A stretch of 11,586 nt of DNA from JBBDSH01 sp040905045 (GTDB lineage Bacteria > Pseudomonadota > Gammaproteobacteria > Eutrophobiales > Eutrophobiaceae), in assembly GCA_040905045.1 (NCBI GenBank), contig JBBDSH010000015.1, positions 1-11,586 of the forward strand, in the 5' to 3' direction. Positions 1 through 6,041 of this stretch are shown here, in pieces; the stretch's first letter is position 1, and each line of letters begins with the position of its first letter. The notes below the pieces were generated by a model. It saw nothing but the letters and a program-made list of their open reading frames with translations. It was not told the origin of the DNA and did no database searches. Made by a program: the position numbers and the translations under genes.

Positions 1-72
1 GAATAGCTCAGTTGGTAGAGCGCAACCTTGCCAAGGTTGAGGTCGCCGGTTCGAGACCGGTTTCCCGCTCCA
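1..72 (+). tRNA. tRNA-Gly(GCC), 5' end cut by window
   Basis: Glycine tRNA missing its first four bases, which lie outside the window. The remaining acceptor bases GAA (1-3) would extend to GCGGGAA, pairing with TTCCCGC at 62-68. The anticodon stem CAACC/GGTTG (23-27/35-39) encloses the loop TTGCCAA, with anticodon GCC at 30-32. The T-arm has the usual GGTTCGA. The discriminator is T69 and CCA is encoded at 70-72. It is first in a Gly-Cys-Leu tRNA cluster like the E. coli glyW-cysT-leuZ group. Confidence 0.95.
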
Positions 73-77
73 GATTC

Positions 78-103
78 AACCCCGAGACAACCTCGGGGTT
101 TTT
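78..103 (+). terminator. Hairpin plus T-run between tRNA-Gly and tRNA-Cys
   Basis: A perfect 9-bp stem AACCCCGAG/CTCGGGGTT (78-86/92-100) with loop ACAAC is followed by more T residues (99-103 is five Ts in a row). This is the form of an intrinsic terminator. It lies only 6 nt after the tRNA-Gly CCA and 40 bp before tRNA-Cys. It could end transcription of tRNA-Gly, partly attenuate the downstream tRNAs, or serve as a processing signal. The short T-run is interrupted by CGC, so termination may be partial. Confidence 0.6.
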
Positions 104-143
104 CGCTTCCGGCGGCGAAAGTTTTACAATGACACCCGAACAT

Positions 144-217
144 GGCTGGGTGGCAGAGTGGTTATGCAGCGGCCTGCAAAGCCGTGTACGCCGGTTCGAT
201 TCCGACCCCAGCCTCCA
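144..217 (+). tRNA. tRNA-Cys(GCA)
   Basis: A complete cysteine tRNA. The acceptor stem GGCTGGG (144-150) pairs with CCCAGCC (207-213). Discriminator T214 is followed by encoded CCA (215-217). The anticodon GCA lies at 176-178 in the loop of the CGGCC-type stem, and the T-arm contains GGTTCGATTCC. It is second in the Gly-Cys-Leu cluster. A TACAAT hexamer at 125-130 just upstream could be a weak internal -10 element, but no convincing -35 accompanies it. Confidence 0.96.
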
Positions 218-261
218 ATTTCCTTCCAAAAGTAGTACCATAACCCCGTTTCATTGACCCT

Positions 262-591
262 GCCCGGGTGGTGGAATTGGTAGACACAAGGGACTTAAGC
301 AAATTGAGCACCTGGTTTGGAAACAGCCGGGTGAATGGAGTCAAATTCGGGGAAACCTCAGCATTCCTGATGGTGGCAACCCCGAGCTAAGCCCCGGATC
401 ATGCCATTGGGGAAAGTGTAGAGACTTGACGGCTCCTGCCTAAGTTACAGATATTGAATTACTGTAATAGGGTAAAGATAAAGTCCAGGCCACAAATGCG
501 TTTTAACTGAACGCAGCAGCGAAAGCTGTAGCTGGTATGAAAATCCCTCGGGGGCAACCCTGTGCCGGTTCGAGTCCGGCCCCGGGCACCA
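262..591 (+). tRNA. tRNA-Leu(UAA) interrupted by a group I intron
   Basis: A leucine tRNA split into two exons, 262-296 and 540-591, which join to an 87-nt mature tRNA. The acceptor stem GCCCGGG (262-268) pairs with CCCGGGC (581-587), followed by discriminator A588 and encoded CCA (589-591). The anticodon stem AGGGA (289-293) pairs with TCCCT (544-548). After removal of 297-539 the loop becomes CTTAAAA, giving anticodon UAA. The 3' exon has the long class II variable arm (about 549-563) and the T-stem GCCGG/CCGGC (564-568/576-580). The gene is non-functional unless the intron is spliced. The spliced tRNA reads UUA, and UUG by wobble. Confidence 0.96.
297..539 (+). other. Group I self-splicing-type intron in the tRNA-Leu(UAA) anticodon
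   Basis: A 243-nt catalytic intron between U34 (T296) and A35 (A540) of the anticodon. It follows the group I rules of a U before the 5' splice site and a terminal G (539). Pairings I can draw by hand are: P1 with U296·G306, U295-A307, C294-G308; P2 309-315/327-333; P3 337-342 with 428-429 and 433-436; P4 346-352/380-386; P5 from 356-361 with 367-373; P6 392-395/409-412; P7 423-427/481-485; P8 439-441/469-471 plus 445-450/462-467; J8/7 GGGTAAAGA near 470; P9-region hairpins 497-502/510-515 and 517-520/525-528, the latter capped by GAAA. The P7/P3 strand AGAGACTTGACGG and the J8/7 segment closely resemble the cyanobacterial tRNA-Leu(UAA) intron as I remember it. There is no homing endonuclease ORF, so any spread would be passive or by reverse splicing. 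Confidence 0.93.
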
Positions 592-687
592 AGTATCAGG
601 TTCGCTTCATGGTATAAAATGTGTTAAGCGGCATCTGTAATCACTGATAAAACCCTCCCGCATAAAAATAAAAAGCCGGGGAAAATA

Positions 688-1755
688 TTGAACATTCCGG
701 AATCCATATCCATTGAGCAACTGCAGTTGCGGGGATTTTCCCGTTCGCTGGCTGAATTGGAATGGCTGCTGCTCATACTGGTGCTTTTCTATTTCGTGGT
801 TCCAGGGACCGATGTTGATAACCGCTTCGGATTCGTCATGGCCATGGTGGCGTTTGCTGTTTTTGTGCTGTCCTTCCGTTATGCCAGATTTTTCACCCGG
901 GAAACACGCAGCAAGCTGGCTGTTGAAACCTGGGGCATGATCCTGTTTGTTTCCTACGTCGCCTGGAACACCGGCGGCATACACAGCCCTTTGTTGAATC
1001 TTTACCTGCTTGTCATTATTACCAGCGCCCTGACTCTGGGGAAGATGGTTACATTTCTGGAATTTGTTCTGATCACCACCGTTTATTTTTATATGGGCTA
1101 TCCGGAATTTGTTTCGCAGAGCTTTTCCATTAATGACTTCAGCCGGGTCATGATCCTGTTTACGCCCTATCTCCTGGTCGGTTATGTCACCACTATGCTG
1201 GCCTCCGATATACACTACGGAGTCGAGGCGCTTGAATCACTGTCGCAGACGGACGATTTGACAGGGCTCAGAAATCGCCGTGCATTTAACGAGACCCTGC
1301 ATCATGAAACCAGGAAGGCGATCCGTTATGATCGTCCTTATTCCATCATGATGGTGGATATTGATGATCTCAAGAGTATCAATGATCGCCTGGGGCATGA
1401 TGCCGGAGACAAACTTCTGAAAATGATATCGGGCGTCATGCAGGATGCACTGCGTGATACGGACATTCTGGCAAGATATGGTGGTGATGAATTTATCGTG
1501 CTTCTGCCTGAAACGGATTCAAAACAGGCTCTTGAGGCCGCCGAGCGCATCAGGACGGCGGTGAATAACACAAGTATAAACCTTGATGGCAACGCTGTTT
1601 CGTCCACTGTCAGCATAGGAATTGCCGGTTATCCGGAAAGTTCCGAAGATATCCATGAGGTCATGAAGTATGCCGACAAGGCCCTCTATCAGTGTAAAAA
1701 TCAGGGCAAGGATAGCGCCGAGGTATTTGGCGAAAGCTCTCGATTTGATGCATGA
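688..1755 (+). CDS. Membrane-bound diguanylate cyclase (GGDEF domain)
   Basis: Diguanylate cyclases condense two GTP into the second messenger c-di-GMP. The 355-aa product has an N-terminal membrane part of about five or six hydrophobic segments (roughly residues 22-170), with no recognised sensor domain, then a C-terminal GGDEF domain from about 185. Visible motifs are DDLTGLRNRRAF (189-200), the metal-binding DIDD (224-227) and an intact active site GGDEF (265-269). RDTD at 256-259 lies exactly five residues before it, matching the allosteric inhibitory I-site RxxD. The best start is TTG at 688, preceded by a GGGG stretch at 678-681 as a plausible ribosome site. TATAAAAT at 613-620 could be a -10, without a clear -35. 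The gene converges on an HD-GYP phosphodiesterase, suggesting paired c-di-GMP control. The signal it senses is unknown. Confidence 0.92.
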   Translation: MNIPESISIEQLQLRGFSRSLAELEWLLLILVLFYFVVPGTDVDNRFGFVMAMVAFAVFVLSFRYARFFTRETRSKLAVETWGMILFVSYVAWNTGGIHSPLLNLYLLVIITSALTLGKMVTFLEFVLITTVYFYMGYPEFVSQSFSINDFSRVMILFTPYLLVGYVTTMLASDIHYGVEALESLSQTDDLTGLRNRRAFNETLHHETRKAIRYDRPYSIMMVDIDDLKSINDRLGHDAGDKLLKMISGVMQDALRDTDILARYGGDEFIVLLPETDSKQALEAAERIRTAVNNTSINLDGNAVSSTVSIGIAGYPESSEDIHEVMKYADKALYQCKNQGKDSAEVFGESSRFDA

Positions 1756-1760
1756 AAGCA

Positions 1761-1781
1761 GACGGCTTCGTCCGAATTTTT
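1761..1781 (+). terminator. Weak terminator-like hairpin after the GGDEF gene
   Basis: A 4-bp stem GACG/CGTC (1761-1764/1769-1772) with loop GCTT is followed after four bases by five Ts. It is short for a terminator, but it lies six bases after the stop codon in a convergent intergenic gap. On the other strand the seven-A run at 1794-1800 next to ACGACGTTCGT could play the same role for the HD-GYP gene. Both are weak by eye. Confidence 0.3.
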
Positions 1782-1829
1782 GCCGTTAACCCGAAAAAAA
1801 CGACGTTCGTCCTCGTGTAAAAATGCGAG

Positions 1830-2429
1830 TCAGCCGCCCGCCGTTCCCTTGCCGATGGCCCTGAGGAACTGGCGGAACACGTAGGGATCGCTTTTTTCCC
1901 CTTCTTCCTCATGCATTATGGCCAAGGTTTGATCATGAGTCCTTGCATGAGAATAACTTCGGGTGGAGGTCATGGCATCGTAGCTGTCTACGACGGATAT
2001 AACCCTGGCTCCAAAAGGAATGTTTTCGCCCGACAATCCATCGGGATAACCCTTTCCGTTGAAGTGTTCATGGTGGTTCCGGATCAGCTTGGCAATATCC
2101 CAACCATTTTTGATTTTCAGAACACCAATGATTCTTTCTCCCTTTTCGGAGTGGGTTTTAATTGTTTCCCATTCGTCCGCATCGAGTGTCATGGTCTTTA
2201 GCAGGATACTGTCGGGAATACCGATTTTGCCGATATCATGGAAGAGGGCGGCTACTTTGATAGCATGAAGTTCGTCTTCATTCAGGCCGCAGAGGGCACC
2301 GGTTTTCCCGGAGAGACTGACCAGGCGGTGACAATGTTGCCTTGTATACCGGTCCCGTTCTTCCAGGGCAATATCCAGTGCTTCGACAGCGTGTTTCAGA
2401 TCGTCGGATTTCAGGCCGTTATAAGGCAT
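1830..2429 (-). CDS. Stand-alone HD-GYP domain protein, probable c-di-GMP phosphodiesterase
   Basis: HD-GYP proteins hydrolyse c-di-GMP to pGpG or GMP with a di- or tri-metal centre. This 199-aa protein is essentially one HD-GYP domain. It has YTRQHCHRL (28-36) with an early metal-ligand His, HDIGKIGIPD with the HD pair at 64-65, the HHE motif at 119-121, GKGYPDG holding GYP at 127-129, and VVDSYDAM (146-153). All signature residues are present, so it is probably catalytically active. It has no receiver domain, membrane segment or signal peptide, so it is cytoplasmic and its input is unknown. ATG at 2429 is preceded by GGGGAAG. It is convergent with the diguanylate cyclase across a 74-bp gap. 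An 18-bp inverted repeat lies about 50 bp upstream of its start. Confidence 0.92.
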   Translation of the reverse strand: MPYNGLKSDDLKHAVEALDIALEERDRYTRQHCHRLVSLSGKTGALCGLNEDELHAIKVAALFHDIGKIGIPDSILLKTMTLDADEWETIKTHSEKGERIIGVLKIKNGWDIAKLIRNHHEHFNGKGYPDGLSGENIPFGARVISVVDSYDAMTSTRSYSHARTHDQTLAIMHEEEGEKSDPYVFRQFLRAIGKGTAGG

Positions 2430-2479
2430 ATTTCTTCCCCGTTTTCAAAAAAGGATATATGAAACAGGGATGGAGCGGT

Positions 2480-2497
2480 ATCACCCATAGGGGTGAT
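2480..2497. promoter_or_regulatory. Inverted repeat upstream of the HD-GYP gene, possible operator
   Basis: ATCACCC (2480-2486) and GGGTGAT (2491-2497) are perfect 7-bp inverted arms around a 4-nt spacer ATAG. The site lies 51-68 bp upstream of the HD-GYP start, where an activator or repressor could act. No -35/-10 pair is obvious next to it, although TATATC-like bases occur between the repeat and the gene. No specific regulator can be named. Confidence 0.35.
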
Positions 2498-2594
2498 GTT
2501 GAGAAATGGAAAACTTTTTATTCCAGATTTTAAAGACAAGTCCGACGCCAGAAAGGACTCTGATTCAACCCAGACTGATTAATTGAAAAAGGAG

Positions 2595-2849
2595 TTAAAA
2601 TTTCATCCCTTTCTGTCCCGGTTGCCAGTTGGCAAGATCCAGCTGGCAGGTACCAATACCCAGTGAACGCAGCCATTTGGCCGCAGCGTCCAGGGAGCCC
2701 CAGGTTTTCAGTTTCCCTTTCAGGGTATGAACGACGGCCGAGTTGTTGGGTGTTTCCACTTCCACCCGAAAGCTGCCGCCGTCGGCGATGATGCGGACTT
2801 TCTTCACGGCCCCCGCGTCAATCAAAGTTTTAAGGATTTGACTGTTCAT
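2595..2849 (-). CDS. ParC-like partition-associated protein
   Basis: A soluble 84-aa protein that I recognise, with moderate certainty, as one of the small proteins annotated 'ParC family partition-associated' on plasmids and chromosomes of proteobacteria. The recalled hallmarks are an N-terminal LIDAGAVKKVRIIADG (9-24), a TLKGKLKTWGSLDAAAKWLR segment (42-61) and an LGIG....LANWQPGQKG end (63-81). Its biochemical function is not established to my knowledge. ATG at 2849 sits inside the end of the upstream ribbon-helix-helix gene (20-nt overlap) with GAGGAG just before it, so the two are translationally coupled. Neither ParA- nor ParB-like genes are in the window, so a partition role is doubtful here. 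A regulatory or toxin-antitoxin-like pair is also possible. Confidence 0.7.
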   Translation of the reverse strand: MNSQILKTLIDAGAVKKVRIIADGGSFRVEVETPNNSAVVHTLKGKLKTWGSLDAAAKWLRSLGIGTCQLDLANWQPGQKGMKF

Positions 2850-3030
2850 CGGTCTCCTCGTCGAAAAGGGGTTGTTGTTCCGGGATGGTGATACCCGTCG
2901 CCTTGCAGTGATCGCGGATCAGCATTTCGATGAAGTTGGCGACGCTGCGGTGTTCCCGGCCGGCGGCCTTGCGGGCGGCTTCCTTGAGAGCGGGGTCGAT
3001 GCGCAGGTTCAGGGTAGAGGTTTTTTTCAA
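2830..3030 (-). CDS. Ribbon-helix-helix (Arc/CopG-type) DNA-binding protein
   Basis: A 66-aa protein with the ribbon-helix-helix layout. A short beta strand (TLNLRIDP, residues 6-13) precedes a helix with KEAARKAAGREHRSV, then a second helix NFIEMLIRDHC. The acidic tail DEETDEQ could contact a partner. Such proteins dimerise, bind operator DNA through the strand and commonly regulate their own operon. The only usable start in this frame is TTG at 3030, because an in-frame TGA lies a few codons upstream; the Shine-Dalgarno is weak. The gene is first in a two-gene operon with the ParC-like protein and is divergent from the amino acid permease. It may repress from the intergenic palindrome, but nothing in the sequence proves that. 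Confidence 0.82.
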   Translation of the reverse strand: MKKTSTLNLRIDPALKEAARKAAGREHRSVANFIEMLIRDHCKATGITIPEQQPLFDEETDEQSNP

Positions 3031-3096
3031 TGCGATACCGGCTCATGTATTGAAGTCTGCGTTACATTGTATCGTACTTTGTGCCGGCAGCAAGTA

Positions 3097-3110
3097 CGGA
3101 TCGCGATCCG
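3097..3110. promoter_or_regulatory. 14-bp perfect palindrome in the divergent promoter region
   Basis: CGGATCGCGATCCG is a perfect palindrome between the ribbon-helix-helix gene (start 3030, leftward) and the permease (start 3138, rightward), 28 bp before the permease ATG. It could be an operator for either gene, for example for the neighbouring ribbon-helix-helix protein. Its position depends on the permease starting at 3138 rather than at an upstream in-frame GTG. Confidence 0.4.
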
Positions 3111-3137
3111 GTTATTCGGTGCTACTATCCGGTCTCA

Positions 3138-4364
3138 ATGAACACCGAAAGCAATAGTAAACCCGCTCTGCTGCGGGTCCTGTCCCTGCCGCTGATCCTG
3201 TTTTACGGGCTGGGTAATATCCTCGGCGCCGGGATCTATGTACTGATCGGTAAAGTGATCGGCTATTCGGGCTATTACGCGCTCTGGGCATTCATGCTGG
3301 CCGGGGGTGTGGCCGCATTGACGGCACTGAGTTACGCCGAATTTTCTTCCCGATTTCCACTCAGCAGCGGCGCGGCCCTGTACGTGGAACGGGGTTTTGG
3401 CAAACGCCGGCTGGCCACCGTTATCGGCATCCTGCTTGTCTTTGTCGGCATCACCTCCGCCGCCACCATGACGCGCGGGTTTATCGGTTACTTTCATGTC
3501 TTCCTGGATGTACCGGGCTGGCTGCTGACCGTGCTTCTGAACAGCATGCTGGGCGGGCTGGCCGTCTGGGGGATCCTGCAATCCATACGCACCGCCGCGC
3601 TGTTTACCCTGCTGGAAGTGGGCGGGCTTCTTTTAATCATCGTTTCCGGAATTTATTACCTGGACAGCGTTTCCCTTGAGTCCGGCCTTCACAGGCTGCC
3701 CGCGGATGCGGCTTCCTGGAAGGGCGTGATGCTGGGCGCGTTCCTGGCTTTTTACGCGTTTCTCGGCTTTGAGGACATGGTGAATGTGGCGGAGGAGGTC
3801 AGGGACGTGCGCAAGAACATGCCTGTTGCTATCATTCTGTCGCTGGTTATTGCCGCCGTTTTATATATTGCCGTCGCGTATATCTGCCTGCAGGTATTCC
3901 GGCCCGGTGAACTGGCCTTGTCCGATGCGCCGCTGGCGGAGGTGTATACGAAGCTCAGCGGCCATTCGCCCTATCTGATTTCAATGATCAGTATGTTTGC
4001 CGTGCTTAACGGAGCCCTGATACAAATCATCATGTCATCTCGGGTGTGTTACGGCATGGGCCGGGAAGGCTGGCTGCCCGAGTGGCTCGGTGATGTGAAC
4101 GAAAAAACCAGAACCCCCGTCAAGGCGACGCTGCTGGTCACGGCGTTGATCATCATACTGGCCATCGGATTTCCCATTGAGGCCTTGGCGAGAAGCACCA
4201 GTTATTTACTGCTGGTGATCTTTGCTCTGGTGAATCTGGCGTTGCTGAAGCTGAAAATGACAACGCCCGGAAAGGATGATGTCTTCCGGGTGCCGTGGCC
4301 GATCCCGCTTCTCGGGTTTGCAAGTTGTCTGGGACTGATCGTCGCTCAGATTATGCTGGGGTGA
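3138..4364 (+). CDS. APC-superfamily amino acid permease
   Basis: An inner-membrane transporter, predicted to import or exchange amino acids or related amines by proton or solute coupling. The 408-aa product is almost entirely hydrophobic, with about eleven or twelve membrane segments. The APC signature is clear: GAGIYV at 30-35 in TM1, SYAEFSSRFP (65-74) after TM2, and AFLGFEDMVNVAEEVRDVRKNMP (207-229) around TM6 with the typical acidic pair and downstream positive residues. SSRVCYGMGREGWLP after TM8 also fits the family. ATG at 3138 is chosen because the protein then begins just before TM1. An in-frame GTG at 3081 would add 19 residues that do not resemble the family. The substrate cannot be assigned. 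The gene converges on the zinc-ribbon membrane protein with only 10 bp between stop codons. Confidence 0.88.
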   Translation: MNTESNSKPALLRVLSLPLILFYGLGNILGAGIYVLIGKVIGYSGYYALWAFMLAGGVAALTALSYAEFSSRFPLSSGAALYVERGFGKRRLATVIGILLVFVGITSAATMTRGFIGYFHVFLDVPGWLLTVLLNSMLGGLAVWGILQSIRTAALFTLLEVGGLLLIIVSGIYYLDSVSLESGLHRLPADAASWKGVMLGAFLAFYAFLGFEDMVNVAEEVRDVRKNMPVAIILSLVIAAVLYIAVAYICLQVFRPGELALSDAPLAEVYTKLSGHSPYLISMISMFAVLNGALIQIIMSSRVCYGMGREGWLPEWLGDVNEKTRTPVKATLLVTALIIILAIGFPIEALARSTSYLLLVIFALVNLALLKLKMTTPGKDDVFRVPWPIPLLGFASCLGLIVAQIMLG

Positions 4365-4374
4365 GGCATTGTCA

Positions 4375-5115
4375 TTAGCGGCGGGGGTTGGACCATGCCA
4401 GCCACAGCAGCCGTGCGCCCCAGATCATGGCCAGTAACATGATGCCGCGTCCCAGGTTCAGGGTGACGGCGGCAAGGGTCTGGTCGTGGGTCAGCAGTCC
4501 GGTTTCGCCAAGTATGAATTCCCAGTCATGGAAACCGTACGGTGAAGACCGGCCGTAGTTGCCGCCCAGCAGGGGCAATTGACCGGCACGGGCGTCGGCC
4601 ATGTAGGGTGCAATGTCGAGGAAATTCTGGCCGAACCACCACAGGCAGAGGCCGGCGCCGAAGGTATCGCCCCGATGCCAAAGGAGCGCAATGCCGGCGA
4701 CAACCGGTATCAACAACTGGCCGAGGGTGCCGCCCAGGGAGCCGATGAACTGCCCGAACAAGCCGAATACCACATGACCGGCTTCGTGAAAGGGCAGGTT
4801 AATGTTGTGAAGGAAACCGGGATCCAGTCCCAGGGAGGTAATGTCCTGGACCATGTACGACCAGCCCCAGACGACGAACAGTAACCATGTCAGCGCATAG
4901 AGCGGCAAAAGCCCGGCCATACCTTGCGGCGGCGTCATTAATGCCCGCCGGCCCGCCGCCAGCCTTGACTGCAATGAATCGGTATCCGGCTCATCGGCTG
5001 CTACGGGTTGCTCACGGCGACGGAGATACGACTCGTATTTGTGGAAGACCAGGCCGCAGGAATCGCAGGTCAACTGCTCAACGCGGCGTGGATGGGCGCA
5101 CTTGGGGCATTCCAT
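4375..5115 (-). CDS. Zinc-ribbon membrane protein with HEAGH (M50-like) motif
   Basis: A 246-aa protein with an N-terminal zinc ribbon (CPKC 3-6, CDSC 17-20), a polar linker to about residue 60, then several membrane segments (about 68-88, 110-145, 150-165, 213-240). NLPFHEAGHVVFG contains an HExxH motif at 110-114 at the start of a hydrophobic stretch. FLDIAPY (165-171), with Asp167, and HDWE (196-199) follow. This is the topology of membrane-embedded zinc metalloproteases of the site-2 type, in which the Asp of a later LDG-like motif is the third ligand. The match is by motif only, and I recall the family as conserved but uncharacterised. It could instead be a metal-binding protein without protease activity. 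ATG at 5115 follows a modest GAGA ribosome site. It is convergent with the permease and divergent from the methyltransferase. Confidence 0.7.
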   Translation of the reverse strand: MECPKCAHPRRVEQLTCDSCGLVFHKYESYLRRREQPVAADEPDTDSLQSRLAAGRRALMTPPQGMAGLLPLYALTWLLFVVWGWSYMVQDITSLGLDPGFLHNINLPFHEAGHVVFGLFGQFIGSLGGTLGQLLIPVVAGIALLWHRGDTFGAGLCLWWFGQNFLDIAPYMADARAGQLPLLGGNYGRSSPYGFHDWEFILGETGLLTHDQTLAAVTLNLGRGIMLLAMIWGARLLWLAWSNPRR

Positions 5116-5349
5116 AAAGTCTCGCTTTCAGGATATCCGGGTAAGGCTCGACAATTGGCATGATATACCGGCGGAATCGGCAGACAAAGCCGCCGCCCAG
5201 GAGGTTCTGGCTGGCAGCAGCGGCAATTGTTTTTCAGGCTTGCCCGGATTCCGGCGTCACGGCAGAATCAAGGCTGCATCCGATTGTTCCCGAAACCGGT
5301 GTCGCAATGCGATGCATTTTCAACAACCGAATTTATTATACGGTAATCC
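5116..5349. other. Divergent intergenic region, promoter not resolved
   Basis: A 234-bp gap between the divergently transcribed zinc-ribbon gene and methyltransferase gene. The only promoter-like piece is the AT-rich TATTAT at 5334-5339, about 11 bp before the methyltransferase ATG and without a good -35. I see no tRNA, repeat or convincing small ORF with a ribosome site. Confidence 0.4.
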
Positions 5350-6030
5350 ATGATGTCTCCTGATCCGGTCGTTAAACAATATAATAAACTTGCCGAACGT
5401 TACGATTCGCGCTGGTCCTTTTATCTTCAGGCCAGCCTTGGAGAAACGCAAAAGCGGCTGGATGTGCAGACCGGGGAAAGCCTTCTGGATGTGGGCTGCG
5501 GCAGCGGCCTGCTGCTGGAATCGCTGAGCCAAACCTCACCCGGCGCCGATTTGTACGGCGTGGAGCCGTCCCTGGCAATGCTGGCCGCGGCGCGCCGGAA
5601 GCTGGGCGACAAGGCGATTCTGAAACAGGGTCAGGCGGAGAAACTGCCGTTTCCCGATCAGAGTTTCGACATTGTGGTATCCACCAGCGCGCTGCATCTG
5701 TTCCAGTATCCCCTGGCCGCGCTGGTGGAAATGAAGCGGGTATTGCGACCCGGCGGCCGGGTCGTGATCACCGACTGGTGCGGCGATTACCTGACCTGCC
5801 GACTGTATGACCGGTGGCTGCGCCTGGTCGACAGTGCCCATCACAAGACACTCGGGCGCGGCGCGATCCACCGTCTTCTCCATGAGGCGGGTTTTACCGG
5901 CATCCGTGTGGATCGTTACAGGATTAACTGGTTCTGGGGGCTGATGACGGCAACAGCCGTATTGAGCCGGGAAGAGCAGAATGAGGCCGGTCCCGACTAT
6001 ACCCGCAAGCGGGGTATCCGGGCCATGTAG
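5350..6030 (+). CDS. Class I SAM-dependent methyltransferase (UbiE/Methyltransf_11 type)
   Basis: A 226-aa cytoplasmic methyltransferase of the Rossmann-fold class. Motif I LLDVGCGSG (45-53) binds S-adenosylmethionine. VEPS (71-74) carries the acidic residue expected to contact the ribose hydroxyls. AEKLPF (96-101), FDIVVSTSALHLF (106-118) and KRVLRPGGR (129-137) complete the UbiE-like core. The acceptor is unknown; related proteins methylate quinone precursors, biotin-pathway acyl chains and assorted small molecules. The N-terminal VKQYNKLAERYDSRW (8-22) is typical of this group. ATG at 5350 is used (a second ATG follows directly); no clear Shine-Dalgarno is visible. It is monocistronic here, divergent from the zinc-ribbon gene and convergent with ccoH 46 bp away. 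Confidence 0.88.
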   Translation: MMSPDPVVKQYNKLAERYDSRWSFYLQASLGETQKRLDVQTGESLLDVGCGSGLLLESLSQTSPGADLYGVEPSLAMLAAARRKLGDKAILKQGQAEKLPFPDQSFDIVVSTSALHLFQYPLAALVEMKRVLRPGGRVVITDWCGDYLTCRLYDRWLRLVDSAHHKTLGRGAIHRLLHEAGFTGIRVDRYRINWFWGLMTATAVLSREEQNEAGPDYTRKRGIRAM

Positions 6031-6041
6031 CCTGACCCGCA

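Noticed and set aside
297..539. Homing endonuclease or other ORF inside the intron
   Set aside because: The intron is only 243 nt and all loops are short. No open frame of meaningful length is contained within it.
592..687. Promoter of the diguanylate cyclase gene
   Set aside because: TATAAAAT at 613-620 looks like a -10, but no TTGACA-like -35 stands 16-18 bp upstream, so I did not list it as a separate feature.
607..1215. Long minus-strand open frame opposite the diguanylate cyclase
   Set aside because: Polar, Gln/His-rich sequence with no recognisable motif, lying opposite a gene with clear GGDEF and membrane features. It is a shadow frame.
2846..3046. ATG-started minus-strand frame overlapping the ribbon-helix-helix gene
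   Set aside because: It has a better start codon (ATG) than the TTG-started gene, but its product is Arg/Pro-rich without any fold signature. The TTG frame gives a clear ribbon-helix-helix protein.
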